A DNA stretch of 64,000 bases from Leptospira abararensis (GTDB taxonomy: Bacteria > Spirochaetota > Leptospiria > Leptospirales > Leptospiraceae): positions 124,001 through 188,000 of the forward strand of contig NZ_JAFFPR010000027.1 in NCBI RefSeq assembly GCF_016918735.1. The letters are read 5' to 3'. Of the stretch, positions 16,958-26,043 are shown piece after piece (the first letter of the stretch is position 1; each line of letters begins with the position of its first letter). A model generated the notes under the pieces. That model was not told the origin of the DNA and did no database searches. It worked only from the letters and a program-made list of their open reading frames with translations. The position numbers were made by a program, and so were the translations under genes.

Positions 16958-17689
16958 TTAGCTTGCTGGAACGATTTCGACTTCCACTCTTCGGTTCGAT
17001 CCGTCTTTTGGATCCACTTTTTCAATCGGTTGTGAGGAACCTAACCCTTGTACTGTTCCAATTCGTTTTCCTTCCACACCGTTTTCAATGATCGCATTCT
17101 TTGCAGTCACCGCGCGGTCTTGCGATAGGCGAAGGTTCAAATCTTCTGCTCCGGTTTTATTGGCGTGCCCTGAGATATTGATTTTGGTTTCTGGATAAGC
17201 AGCAAGAGCTTCTGCTAGTTTATCGATGTTCTCTTTTCCTTTTCCTTTCAGATCAGCCTTTCCATCTTCAAAAGCAATTCCTCCGTCCATAGTGGCGGTG
17301 AGACCAACTGTTTCTCCACCCCTTTGGTTTTTTTCAAGAGTGATCCCTTGTTTTTTCATCTCTTCCGCCATGTTGTCATACATAGTATTGAGATAAAAGC
17401 CGGTCCCGAGTCCTGCTAAACATCCGGCACCAAGACCTACAATCTTACCTTTGTTTTGTGGCTTCTTTTTTTCTCTAGTCAAAGATTCTTTGATTTGTCT
17501 TTGAAAATCGTTTTGTTTGTTTTTGGTATCTTTCTTTCGTTGTGATTCGTCGTAAACAGCACCGAGGGCAAGACCAACTCCGCATCCGATGGATGTACTA
17601 AGAATTAATCTTTTTGTGTTTTCGGATAGTCCACAAGAGATTGTGGAAAGTAATGATAGGGAAAGAATTCCTGAGATGATTTGTTTCAA
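16958..17689 (-). CDS. OmpA-family lipoprotein with glycine-zipper segments
   Basis: 243 residues. The signal peptide ends in a lipobox (LLSTISC) with Cys at residue 19. Two short hydrophobic glycine-zipper stretches follow (SIGCGVGLALGAVY and IVGLGAGCLAGLGTG). From about residue 130 there is an OmpA C-terminal domain with NISGHANKTG and the SNRRVEVEI end that binds peptidoglycan. The YiaD-like architecture suggests an outer-membrane lipoprotein tethered to the cell wall. The start is a TTG with GAGG nine bases upstream. It lies directly downstream of flaB, separated by about 100 bases including a hairpin. Confidence 0.85.
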   Translation of the reverse strand: MKQIISGILSLSLLSTISCGLSENTKRLILSTSIGCGVGLALGAVYDESQRKKDTKNKQNDFQRQIKESLTREKKKPQNKGKIVGLGAGCLAGLGTGFYLNTMYDNMAEEMKKQGITLEKNQRGGETVGLTATMDGGIAFEDGKADLKGKGKENIDKLAEALAAYPETKINISGHANKTGAEDLNLRLSQDRAVTAKNAIIENGVEGKRIGTVQGLGSSQPIEKVDPKDGSNRRVEVEIVPAS

Positions 17690-17739
17690 CGGTAATGTCC
17701 TCGCTTACACTCTGTATAAGTATAAGGACAAAGTTTGAA

Positions 17740-17769
17740 GAAATCCTCCCTGTTTGCAAGAAGGATTTC
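17740..17769 (-). terminator. hairpin after flaB
   Basis: An 8-bp inverted repeat GAAATCCT / AGGATTTC with a 14-nt loop starts about 20 bases after the flaB stop. On the minus strand it is followed by a mixed T-rich stretch (TTCAAACTTT), so termination may be partial. Confidence 0.45.
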
Positions 17770-17788
17770 CGTTTCTTTTTCGAGCGGA

Positions 17789-18637
17789 TTAGTATCTGTC
17801 CGTGAGGAGTTTTACTACGGATTCCGGTCGGAGGTTCGCTTGTGCAAGCATCGCCACACCTGATTTGGTTAGGATTTGGTTTTTGGAATATTCTACCATT
17901 TCCGTTGCCATATCAGCATCCCTTACTTGCGATTCAGCTGAAACAATGTTCACATAGTTGTTACTCAGTGATTTCAAAGTTAGATCCAATCGGTTGTAAT
18001 AGGCACCTAGGTCAGACCGCAGGCGGTTGACTTTGGTAATGGCGTCGTCTAAAACTTGGAGTGAATCGGAAGCCTTGTTCGGAGTTGATAGTGTCAACTT
18101 GTTTCCGGCTTGTTTCAGTTTGAGGGAAGAACTTGTCATCGTATTGATGTAGAGTTCTATTTTCTCTGTACCGTTTGCACCCACTTGCAAAGTCATTGGA
18201 TTTTTGGAAGAACGAGAAAACCTTCCATCCAATGGTTTGACTTTATTAAACTCTGCAGAAGTACCGATTCTTTCCACTTCTTCCACAAGTTGGGATACTT
18301 CTAATTGGACAAGTTTTCTGTCTTCGTTAGAATAAATCCCGTTTGAGGATTGAACGGAAAGTTCGCGTAACCTCTGTAAGATAGAGTTTACTTGGTCTAA
18401 AGATCCTTCGGTGACTTGAATAAACGACATACCATCCTGGGTATTTCGTTCTGCTTGGCCAAGGCCCCGAATTTGTGATCTTAATTTTTCGGACACGGCG
18501 AATCCCAGAGAATCATCCCCTGGTCTATTGATTCGCATACCCGTGGCTAGGTGCTCCATGGATTTATCCATGTCACGCCCGGTGTTTGTGAGCGCCCGTT
18601 TCGCAACAAGCGCGCTGATGTTGTGATTGATAATCAT
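17789..18637 (-). CDS. flaB: periplasmic flagellar core flagellin FlaB
   Basis: 282 residues, the usual size for spirochaete FlaB, which lacks the variable outer domain because the filament lies in the periplasm. The N-terminal part starts MIINHNISALVAKRALTNT and includes LATGMRINRPGDDSLGFAVSEKL. The C-terminal helix ends QANLRPESVVKLLTDRY. The ATG at 18637 has GGAGGG seven bases upstream; an upstream in-frame ATG at 18661 would add eight non-flagellin residues. FlaB forms the core of the filament with other FlaB paralogues. A sigma-70-like promoter lies at 18786-18813. Confidence 0.96.
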   Translation of the reverse strand: MIINHNISALVAKRALTNTGRDMDKSMEHLATGMRINRPGDDSLGFAVSEKLRSQIRGLGQAERNTQDGMSFIQVTEGSLDQVNSILQRLRELSVQSSNGIYSNEDRKLVQLEVSQLVEEVERIGTSAEFNKVKPLDGRFSRSSKNPMTLQVGANGTEKIELYINTMTSSSLKLKQAGNKLTLSTPNKASDSLQVLDDAITKVNRLRSDLGAYYNRLDLTLKSLSNNYVNIVSAESQVRDADMATEMVEYSKNQILTKSGVAMLAQANLRPESVVKLLTDRY

Positions 18638-18785
18638 TGTCACACCCTCCTGTGTGTCCATGACCCGCCTGTTTCCCTACATGCGGAGAAAAGTAAAATT
18701 CACTTTCCAGGGTATCCGTACCCGTCGAGAAGAGAAGGGGTTGCCTGCCCTTGGTTCTTCCGCGAATTTTTCCTTTCCAGAAGAT

Positions 18786-18813
18786 TCTATACCAAAAAAC
18801 TAATGTCTGTAAA
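18786..18813 (-). promoter_or_regulatory. candidate sigma-70-type promoter for flaB
   Basis: On the minus strand TTTACA (18813-18808) and TATAGA (18791-18786) are separated by 16 bases, about 150 bases upstream of the flaB start codon. No convincing sigma-28 motif was seen nearer the gene. The implied leader is long. Confidence 0.4.
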
Positions 18814-18841
18814 GAAAATTTATGCATAAAGGGGTGGGAAA

Positions 18842-19408
18842 TTGAAAATCTACACCAAATTTGGCGATGGTGGTCAGACCTACCTTGCTTCCGGAATCAA
18901 AGTCTCCAAAACAGATCGTAGGGTGGATCTCTACGGAAGTTGTGATGAACTCAATAGTACGATTGGACTTGCTCTTTCGTTTACAAAAGATTTGAGTTTT
19001 GAGCCGGCTTTTCTCAGTTACTTAAAAAGCATTCAAAGTTTTCTTTTTGAGATTGGTTCGGAATTGGCAGGTTATGTGCCCAAGGAGTCGAAGGAAGGAA
19101 CAGTGGTTCTCCGATCCGATGTAGAAAGTTTGGAAAAGGAAATTGACAGACTTATGGAAGTCCTTCCTGAAATTAAGTTTTTTATTTTGCCTGGGGGAAG
19201 TTCAGTGGCAAGCACTCTGCACATTGCTCGAACAATTTGCAGGCGATTGGAAAGGGATCTTCTTGTATACATTGAGTCTGGTGGAGAGATCCATTCCGAC
19301 TTACGAATTTATCTCAATCGTCTATCGGATTATCTTTTTGTTGCTGCAAGGTTTGCCAATTTTTCGATTGGAAACGAGGAAACCATTTGGAAAAGCCGAA
19401 CCAAATAG
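18842..19408 (+). CDS. cob(I)alamin adenosyltransferase, PduO/MMAB type
   Basis: 188 residues. It transfers adenosyl from ATP to cob(I)alamin, making adenosylcobalamin. Family marks are the N-terminal YTKFGDGGQTYLASG, the central RTICRRLERDL, and the C-terminal LNRLSDYLFVAARFAN, which hold the ATP and active-site residues. The start is TTG at 18842 with GGGGTGG just upstream. It overlaps the peptide transporter start by 22 bases, so the two are probably co-transcribed. Leptospires depend on B12 chemistry, which fits. Confidence 0.93.
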   Translation: MKIYTKFGDGGQTYLASGIKVSKTDRRVDLYGSCDELNSTIGLALSFTKDLSFEPAFLSYLKSIQSFLFEIGSELAGYVPKESKEGTVVLRSDVESLEKEIDRLMEVLPEIKFFILPGGSSVASTLHIARTICRRLERDLLVYIESGGEIHSDLRIYLNRLSDYLFVAARFANFSIGNEETIWKSRTK

Positions 19409-20718
19409 ATTTGGGCAAACATCCCGAAGGAATCGCACCACTCTTTCTCACCGAGATGTGGGAACGTTTGAGTTATTATGGGATGCGCGCTCTCCTTGTT
19501 TTGTATTTGGTAAAGTCATTAGGATTTTCTGATGCAGATGCTGGAGCTGTTTATGCTTTTTATACAAGTTTCGTATATCTAACGCCTGTTCTTGGGGGGT
19601 ATTTAACAGACAAATTCCTTAGTTACAAATTTTCCATATATTTGGGAAGTTTTCTTATGCTTTGTGGGCATATCTCCCTTGCTTTTTCTGATTTATCTTT
19701 TTTTTATTCGGGCCTTGTTTTGTTAGCTCTCGGGAATGGATTTTTTAAACCCAATATCTCTACCATCTTCGGGAGGTTATATGAAAAGAAACCTGGACTT
19801 CGGGACAGTGGATTTACCATATTTTATATGGGGATCAATTTGGGTGGCCTCATTGGTCCGATTCTTTGTGGAAGTTTGGGGGAACGAGTGGATTGGCATT
19901 TGGGTTTTTTATCTGCAGGTTTTGGAATGGCGATCGGTATGATTGTATTTTATTTCGGAAGTAAACGTTTACCAAACTCTCTTTGGGAAAAACAAAGAGG
20001 CCAGGCAATTTCATCGGCAGTAACCGCAAACGACGACCAAACGAAACCAAAAATTTTACTCATCGTTTTACTTTCTTTTTTCAGTATATTCTTTTGGATG
20101 GCTTTCGAACAAATGGGTTCTTCACTCAACCTATTTGCACTCCGAAATACCGACAGATCTTTGTTTGGTGTTGAAATCCCTGCCTCGGTTTTACAATCCA
20201 TCAATCCTCTATTTATCCTTCTATTTGGTCCGATTGTCTCTACACTTTGGACAGGTCTTGCCAAACGGAAAAAGAATCCCAATCCTGTCTTAAAATTTGT
20301 TTTTAGTTTGGTTCTTTTGGGAATTGGATTTCTCGTGATGGTGGTTGCGGCAAAATATGCGGAAACTGGGGTAGCTGTTTCCATTTTGTTTTTGGTATTT
20401 GTATACTTTTGGAATACACTAAGTGAACTTTGTCTTTCTCCCGTGGGACTGTCTTTTGTGAGTCACATGGCTCCGGTGAAATATGCATCCGTTCTCATGG
20501 GGATTTGGTTTTTATCTAATGCCTTTGGGCATTATGCAGCCGGGATTTTATCGGGTTACCAAAACCAATGGGGAAGTATGACCAACTTCTATGGTTTTTT
20601 TGTTCTCTGTTCCTGGTTTGGAGCTTTTCTATTGTATGGAATTTATTTTCTGAAAAAGAAATCGATTTTAGCTTTGTTAAAAGGTAAAGAAGAAGAAAAC
20701 TTAAATCCAGCTGTTTAA
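19387..20718 (+). CDS. POT/PTR-family proton-coupled peptide transporter
   Basis: 443 residues with about 12 transmembrane helices. The first helix has the POT signature EMWERLSYYGMR, corresponding to the ExxER motif used in proton coupling. Later come GNGFFKPNIST and FYMGINLGGLIGP, both conserved in peptide transporters. It imports di- and tripeptides. The TTG start at 19387 lies inside the adenosyltransferase gene; a TTG just after that gene's stop is an alternative start. Confidence 0.92.
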   Translation: MEKPNQIDLGKHPEGIAPLFLTEMWERLSYYGMRALLVLYLVKSLGFSDADAGAVYAFYTSFVYLTPVLGGYLTDKFLSYKFSIYLGSFLMLCGHISLAFSDLSFFYSGLVLLALGNGFFKPNISTIFGRLYEKKPGLRDSGFTIFYMGINLGGLIGPILCGSLGERVDWHLGFLSAGFGMAIGMIVFYFGSKRLPNSLWEKQRGQAISSAVTANDDQTKPKILLIVLLSFFSIFFWMAFEQMGSSLNLFALRNTDRSLFGVEIPASVLQSINPLFILLFGPIVSTLWTGLAKRKKNPNPVLKFVFSLVLLGIGFLVMVVAAKYAETGVAVSILFLVFVYFWNTLSELCLSPVGLSFVSHMAPVKYASVLMGIWFLSNAFGHYAAGILSGYQNQWGSMTNFYGFFVLCSWFGAFLLYGIYFLKKKSILALLKGKEEENLNPAV

Positions 20719-20726
20719 GTAAAAAA

Positions 20727-20771
20727 GATGGGACTCTTGATTCTATTTTTTATCGAGACAAGAATCCCATC
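20727..20771 (-). terminator. rho-independent terminator after ptsI
   Basis: The stem GATGGGACTCTTG / CAAGAATCCCATC (one mismatch) spans 20727-20739 and 20759-20771. On the minus strand it is followed by CTTTTTTAC. It lies about 15 bases after the ptsI stop. The plus strand has no T tract after the stem. Confidence 0.75.
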
Positions 20772-20786
20772 ACTACCTAAGTCAAA

Positions 20787-22514
20787 CTAACCTTTAGTTT
20801 CTAAAACCAGGGATTCGATTTCATCAAATTTTTCTTCGCCCGCAAGTGCTATCACTTGTTCGGCGAGAAGTTTTGCTTTCCAGCTGGATATTTCCTGTAC
20901 TTTTTCTCCTACTTCTCGCATCAGCGGCAAAGCAGAACTCAAATCCCGAAACCCAAGCCCAATGAGGACAGCGGTAAACATGGGATCACTTCCAATTTCT
21001 CCACAAATACTAATGGGTTTTTTCTGCGAATTGGCCACATCGGCAATGTTCTTCAAAAGAAGCAAAAAGACCACTTGCCAAGGATTGTATAGATCTCCCA
21101 CCAAATGGTTGTTACGCTCCACTGCCAAAAGATATTGTAATAGATCGTTTGTTCCCACACTATAAAAATCCACATGGTTTCCAAGAAAGGGTAGGTTTAG
21201 GGCACAAGCAGGTGTTTCTACCATAATCCCAAGAGGAATTTTTTTTGTGATGTCAAGTCCCATACTTTTTAGTTCTTCACGACATTCGGCAAACAAAGTT
21301 TTTGTTTGTAAAATTTCCGAACGGGTTGTGATCATTGGTAACATGATTCTCATGGTTCCAAATTCGCTGGCTCGAAGGAGGGCTCTCAGTTGTTCCTTAA
21401 AAAAATGCGGATGGCGGAGAAGGTAACGAATCCCCCGATTTCCGAGAAAGGGATTGGCCTCTTCGTATCCATTTTCCATTTTGTCAGCACCGATATCCCA
21501 GACTCGGAACGTCACGGGCCGTCCCACCATCTTTAGTAAAATGCGTTTGTAAACGGCAAACTGTTCTTCTTCTGTGGGTTTGAATTCTACATAGCGAATG
21601 AATAAAATTTCGGTTCTTACAAGACCAATTCCATCAGCCCCTTGTTCAAAAGCCAAATCCACTTCGTCTTCCGAATCAATATTGGCTCTAAGAGAAAACT
21701 TTTTCCCATCTTTGGTTTTGATTTCTCTTGGACCATCACTAATCTCACGAAGGGGTTGTGCTTTATGAATTTCACTTCTGATTCCAGCGAGTTTGATTTC
21801 ATCAATTCCCGGAGACCGATTTAAAATTCCTTTAGTGGCATCTAACAAGATATAGTCGTCGTCTTCTACATGAGAGGTGATATTTTTTAAGCCAACAATT
21901 GTTGGAATTCCGTAGTTTCTTGCAATGATGGCCGTATGCCCTGTTTTTCCCCCAAAGTCAGTGGCAATTCCACGTAGGCCTACTTTGCCTAGTTGGATCA
22001 TCTCGGAGGGAGTGATTTCCTTGGCGATAAGGATGACATCCTCAGGGATTTTGGTTTGGTCGGCTAATTTGTCGGGATAAAGATTAGATTCAATTCGTTT
22101 GCCAATATCTAAAATATGGTCGGCCCTTTCCCGAAAGAATTCATCAGGAATGGATTGGAATTCGTCGTATAAGGAACTAACAGCTGTTTCCAGGGCAAGA
22201 CCCGCCGATTCGTTGTTTTGCGAAATTCTTTCGAAGACTCGGGCACGAAATAAGGGATCGTTTAAAAATACAATTTGGGATTCTAAGATTTCGGAAAGTT
22301 CTCTGTTTGCTTTAGATTTTTGGACAAGATCAGCAAGGTCTTCTTCGGTTTTAAGAAGTCCCTTTTTTAGGAGTTCCACTTCTTCTTTGATTTCGTCTGG
22401 GGAAAGGTCCGTGCGGTCTTCGCGTTTCCGTTTGGATTGTTTCCAACGAAACACTTTGCCATAAACTGTGCCTGGATAGGCTGAAATGCCTTTAAATGTG
22501 GTTTTTTCTTCCAT
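20787..22514 (-). CDS. ptsI: phosphoenolpyruvate-protein phosphotransferase (enzyme I)
   Basis: About 575 residues, full length for enzyme I. It moves phosphate from PEP to HPr. The phospho-histidine segment reads GGKTGHTAIIARNYGIPTIVG (usual form GGRTSHTAI; the His is kept, the preceding Ser is Gly). The PEP-binding half has DIGADK, GTNDLLQYLLAVERNN and the catalytic Cys in ISICGEIGSD. It is the last gene of the operon after lpxC, 60 bases downstream. Leptospira PTS systems are thought to be regulatory rather than for sugar uptake. ATG at 22514 is chosen; a TTG at 22529 is the alternative. Confidence 0.93.
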   Translation of the reverse strand: MEEKTTFKGISAYPGTVYGKVFRWKQSKRKREDRTDLSPDEIKEEVELLKKGLLKTEEDLADLVQKSKANRELSEILESQIVFLNDPLFRARVFERISQNNESAGLALETAVSSLYDEFQSIPDEFFRERADHILDIGKRIESNLYPDKLADQTKIPEDVILIAKEITPSEMIQLGKVGLRGIATDFGGKTGHTAIIARNYGIPTIVGLKNITSHVEDDDYILLDATKGILNRSPGIDEIKLAGIRSEIHKAQPLREISDGPREIKTKDGKKFSLRANIDSEDEVDLAFEQGADGIGLVRTEILFIRYVEFKPTEEEQFAVYKRILLKMVGRPVTFRVWDIGADKMENGYEEANPFLGNRGIRYLLRHPHFFKEQLRALLRASEFGTMRIMLPMITTRSEILQTKTLFAECREELKSMGLDITKKIPLGIMVETPACALNLPFLGNHVDFYSVGTNDLLQYLLAVERNNHLVGDLYNPWQVVFLLLLKNIADVANSQKKPISICGEIGSDPMFTAVLIGLGFRDLSSALPLMREVGEKVQEISSWKAKLLAEQVIALAGEEKFDEIESLVLETKG

Positions 22515-22576
22515 CCTTCCCTTTGCCAAAAATACTTTCGGCTAGGCTTCGTTTGGAAAGTAAAAAACGGCGGATT

Positions 22577-23485
22577 CTACCTAGCCGCTTGTTTTTTAGA
22601 GAAAAGTGGAACCCTTTTGCTTTTAAACTGAGTGAGTTCATTTCCTGTGACTTGGCTCATAATGCATTTGGCAAGAGAGATGTCTAGGGCATGACCTGCT
22701 TTGGAAGCAATCAAATGGCCTCGGAAGGGGCGACCCATCACTGCCAAGTCCCCAATTAGGTCAAGGATCTTGTGACGGACACATTCGTTATCATAACGTA
22801 AAGTTTCGTTCAAATACCCTTCATCTGTGAGAACAACCGCATTGTCGAGAGACCCACCCATAGCAAGGCCTCTGGCTTGGAGGGCTTCCACATCTTTCAA
22901 AAACCCAAAAGTTCGGGCAGGCAGAATGTCTGTTCCTAAAATGGATTCGTCAAGAGTGGTGGTGTAGGATTGTCCTCTGAGGAGGGGGTGGTTGAAATCG
23001 ATACTATAAGTGACTTTGAGCTCGTCGGAAGGTAACATAACGAGGTATTTGTCCCCGTCTACCACCCAAATGGGGTTGGCAATGGTTATGGGTTCGATGG
23101 TTTCATCCAGGACCTGAATTCCTGCCGACCGGATCCCTTCCCAAAAAGGAAGAGAGGAACCATCCATAATCGGAACTTCTACGGAATCAATTTCGAAGAT
23201 ACAATCGGTAATCCCTAAGGTATGGACGGCAGCAAGAAGGTGCTCTATGGTTTGTACTCGGTTGGAACTACCGTCTCCGATGGTTGTGGCGTTACTTGTG
23301 TCTACCACATGGTCTAGGGATACCGGAATTCTAATTTTTTGGGTACCTTTGTAGAGGTAGAAGATAAGTCCTGTATTTGCTTCCGCAGGATGGAGCCTTA
23401 AGGTCACCATTTTCCCGGAATGTACGCCAATTCCCCGAAGAGTGATGGAGTTTTGGATCGTTTTTCTGTGTATCGCCGTTACCAT
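22577..23485 (-). CDS. lpxC: UDP-3-O-acyl-N-acetylglucosamine deacetylase (lipid A synthesis)
   Basis: 302 residues, the normal LpxC size. It catalyses the committed, zinc-dependent deacetylation step of lipid A synthesis in the cytoplasm. Visible marks are GIGVHSGK, the TIEHLLAAVH zinc histidine, VPIMDGSS, and the second zinc motif HKILDLIGDLA, then GHLIASKAGHALD. The ATG has a weak AGGAA upstream. It follows mlaD after a 178-base gap that may carry its own promoter, and precedes ptsI. Confidence 0.96.
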   Translation of the reverse strand: MVTAIHRKTIQNSITLRGIGVHSGKMVTLRLHPAEANTGLIFYLYKGTQKIRIPVSLDHVVDTSNATTIGDGSSNRVQTIEHLLAAVHTLGITDCIFEIDSVEVPIMDGSSLPFWEGIRSAGIQVLDETIEPITIANPIWVVDGDKYLVMLPSDELKVTYSIDFNHPLLRGQSYTTTLDESILGTDILPARTFGFLKDVEALQARGLAMGGSLDNAVVLTDEGYLNETLRYDNECVRHKILDLIGDLAVMGRPFRGHLIASKAGHALDISLAKCIMSQVTGNELTQFKSKRVPLFSKKQAAR

Positions 23486-23663
23486 ATTCAGTTCCTACTT
23501 ACAAATTTGTAGAAATAGGGGGAGGGACAATTCCAAAACCGGGCACTTTAGTCAAAAAAATGTCTCCTTTTTACAACAGTGTGGTGGGAATGTGACGGCC
23601 TCTCTTTGTGCACCAAACCAAAGATTTTTACTACAAATAGGACCGTACTTTACGTGTTAGTGC

Positions 23664-24437
23664 TTAAAATGCGCTGAGGGCAGAACGAATGAAACTAGTA
23701 ACGGGAGCCTGTTCTCTTGTGTCTTCCAGTCCTTCCCGGAGCTCTTTCAAAACAACTTGGGCATCGCCAAGAGTGGTATTCACCGATTTATGTACGTCAC
23801 TTTCGTTGATGAGTTTCCCAAGAGTTCCTTGGCCTTCATTGATTTTTCCGGTAATTCCGGCGATATTTTGAACGGTTTTGCGGATATCGGAGCGGTTTTC
23901 GGCAATGAGTTCGGATAAGGAAACGAGAGGGTCTTGGGTCACCTTTCCCTGGATTGGCATCAGTTTTCCTGACTTAGGAGAGATCTCCACTTTGGTCAGA
24001 GCAGGTTCCGTCATCATATATTCTTTGGTTTTGGGATCGATCGGGAACTTGGAGCCTGGATCGAGAGAGACCACACGTCCAGAAAGTAGACTTTCGTTTT
24101 TAATGTTGATTTCGTAATTGGAGAAAAGTTGTACCTTCCCTTTTAAAAGGAGGGTGAGCTCGACTTTGGTACCAATTCCCGTTTCTCCTTCGGGGAGTAA
24201 ATTTCCATATTCATCAATCTGAACCAAACGGATTTTCGAAACATAACCAAAGGGAACCCCGTGGATAGTCACCTTGTTTCCAATTTTAATCCCTTCTGCA
24301 TCGGGAAAGTAAACGGGAAGTTGGTAACCCGACTTTTGAAAGGGACCACCTTCTGTGACTATGGTAAAATAACCCACTGCCACAAGGGAAAAGACAAATA
24401 AAAGACCGACGATGAGAGCGCGACCTATAGTAGGCAT
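23664..24437 (-). CDS. MlaD-like MCE-domain protein
   Basis: 257 residues: one N-terminal membrane helix (residues 5-27), an MCE domain (about 38-125, with [20 protein letters not shown]), then a helical tail ending near residue 257. MlaD hexamers form the periplasmic channel of the Mla phospholipid transporter. The order mlaE-mlaF-mlaD with close spacing supports the assignment. No mlaB or mlaC follows; lpxC does. It may hand lipids to an unidentified outer-membrane partner. Confidence 0.88.
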   Translation of the reverse strand: MPTIGRALIVGLLFVFSLVAVGYFTIVTEGGPFQKSGYQLPVYFPDAEGIKIGNKVTIHGVPFGYVSKIRLVQIDEYGNLLPEGETGIGTKVELTLLLKGKVQLFSNYEINIKNESLLSGRVVSLDPGSKFPIDPKTKEYMMTEPALTKVEISPKSGKLMPIQGKVTQDPLVSLSELIAENRSDIRKTVQNIAGITGKINEGQGTLGKLINESDVHKSVNTTLGDAQVVLKELREGLEDTREQAPVTSFIRSALSAF

Positions 24438-24469
24438 TCCCTAAAGTTCTCCTAATGTTTGAGGCAAAG

Positions 24470-25270
24470 TCAATTGGATTTTCCTTTTTTTAATTCCGAA
24501 TGATCCAGAATCATCGGGCCTACTGTATTTCCATGAATGAACTGTTGGATGACGGGATTCGTTGATTTTTGGATCTCTTCCGAGGTTCCGCAAAACTGCA
24601 CCTTACCTTCATATAGAAAACTAATTCTATCGGCAATCCTGTAGGCTGAATTCATATCATGAGTAACCACGATAGAAGTTAGACCGAGTTCCTTTTGTAA
24701 TCGAATGACAAGATCATTGATGACATTCGACATCACCGGATCAAGGCCTGAGGTAGGTTCGTCGTATAACACGATTTTAGGTTGGGAAGTGAGGGCACGG
24801 GCAAGACCCACACGTTTTTTCATCCCTCCTGAAATATTACTCGGTAACGTGTCTTTGGCGGGAACTAGATCCAACCATTTTAATTTTTCCATCACGATGC
24901 GGTCTAGTTCCGCACCAGAGGCAATTTTATGTTCTCGTAAAGGAAGAGCCACATTTTCATATACAGTCAGCCAATTGATGAGGGCTCCTGACTGGAACAA
25001 AACACCTAGTTTGGACCGAAGTTCTTCTCTTTTCTTTTCCTTGGCATGCACTATGGATTCGCCATAAATTTGGCAATCACCTTCATCGGGATCAAGGAGC
25101 CCTGTGATGTGTTTGAGACTCACTGATTTTCCTGTTCCCGAAGGACCAAGGATGACCATAGTTTCTCCTTGTTTTACTTGAATGTTCATTCCCGTTAGGA
25201 TCTTTCGTTTTCCGAAAGCTTTGTGGACGTTTTTCATTTCAATGGCAAAGGTTTCCATACTTTCCTTCAT
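24470..25270 (-). CDS. MlaF-like ABC transporter ATPase
   Basis: 266 residues. Walker A GPSGTGKS lies near residue 40, Q-loop LFQSG, signature [16 protein letters not shown], Walker [14 protein letters not shown] and a switch His in VTHD. The GGMKKR signature is typical of MlaF/Ttg2A. It powers the lipid transporter with the MlaE permease. Its ATG overlaps the mlaE stop as ATGA, showing translational coupling. An in-frame ATG four codons later is possible. Confidence 0.93.
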   Translation of the reverse strand: MKESMETFAIEMKNVHKAFGKRKILTGMNIQVKQGETMVILGPSGTGKSVSLKHITGLLDPDEGDCQIYGESIVHAKEKKREELRSKLGVLFQSGALINWLTVYENVALPLREHKIASGAELDRIVMEKLKWLDLVPAKDTLPSNISGGMKKRVGLARALTSQPKIVLYDEPTSGLDPVMSNVINDLVIRLQKELGLTSIVVTHDMNSAYRIADRISFLYEGKVQFCGTSEEIQKSTNPVIQQFIHGNTVGPMILDHSELKKGKSN

Positions 25271-26043
25271 TTATAAAATAAGGCAGTGAGCACATAACCA
25301 GAAAAAATGACCATAAGAAACGATGTGACCACAGCCTTTCTTGTGGTTTGGCCCACACCAATGGCGCCACCTTCTGTCCTAAGTCCCTGGCTACAGGATA
25401 TAGTGGAGATGGAGAGACCAAACACATAACCTTTGAGAAGTCCCACATACAAATCTTTCAGTCCTGGAACGGAAGAGATTCGATAATATACATCTTGGAA
25501 GTAACTGATCATATCAATTCCCAGTTGAAAATGTCCAACAATACCTCCACCTACGATTCCTAAGGCGGCTGAATATACGCAGAGCACGGGAACCATAAGC
25601 GAAAATCCAACGATTCTTGGCATCACCAGATACCGAACGGGATTAATAGACATCACTTCTAATGCATCGATTTCTTCGGAGACTTTCATGGTTCCAATTT
25701 CTGCAGCCATTGCTGAACCGACAGATGCTGCGAGAATGAGAGAAGTCATAAAGGGAGACATTTCTCGAGTGAGTGTGATGGTAAGGAGGAGTCCAATTTG
25801 CCCTTCGGCCCCAAAGTCACGAAGACCAAGACCTGTGTTTAGGCCAAGAATCATTCCTGTAAAAATGGAAACAATAGAGACAACAAATAGAGAACCAACA
25901 CCTGCGATAAACATTTGTTCTAAAATTTCTTTTCGTTTGAAATAGAGATGGTGGGACTGGCCAACCGAACGAAAGAGAAGGAGAACCGTATACCCTATGG
26001 CATAGAGTAAGGGTTCCAAGGTTTTTGAATATAACCGTTTCAT
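25267..26043 (-). CDS. MlaE-like phospholipid transporter permease
   Basis: About 258 residues with five to six membrane helices. The family core reads [21 protein letters not shown], followed by [36 protein letters not shown], the conserved EIG/EE coupling segment. The ATG at 26043 is chosen because it overlaps the preceding stop as ATGA and has GGTGGGA upstream. It is the membrane subunit of the Mla complex with MlaF and MlaD. Confidence 0.93.
   Translation of the reverse strand: MKRLYSKTLEPLLYAIGYTVLLLFRSVGQSHHLYFKRKEILEQMFIAGVGSLFVVSIVSIFTGMILGLNTGLGLRDFGAEGQIGLLLTITLTREMSPFMTSLILAASVGSAMAAEIGTMKVSEEIDALEVMSINPVRYLVMPRIVGFSLMVPVLCVYSAALGIVGGGIVGHFQLGIDMISYFQDVYYRISSVPGLKDLYVGLLKGYVFGLSISTISCSQGLRTEGGAIGVGQTTRKAVVTSFLMVIFSGYVLTALFYK

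Noticed and set aside
18662..18785. Sigma-28 flagellar promoter upstream of flaB
   Set aside because: No TAAA-N15-GCCGATAA-like pair at the right spacing; the sigma-70-like pair at 18786-18813 fits better.
19950..20384. 144-residue minus-strand frame inside the peptide transporter
   Set aside because: Antisense shadow of a strongly supported polytopic gene, with no independent features.
20727..20771. Terminator of the peptide transporter gene
   Set aside because: No T tract follows on the plus strand; the T run lies on the minus strand, so it was assigned to ptsI.
23486..23663. Firm promoter in the mlaD-lpxC gap
   Set aside because: A TTGACT occurs on the minus strand but the matching -10 is poor; noted only as possible.
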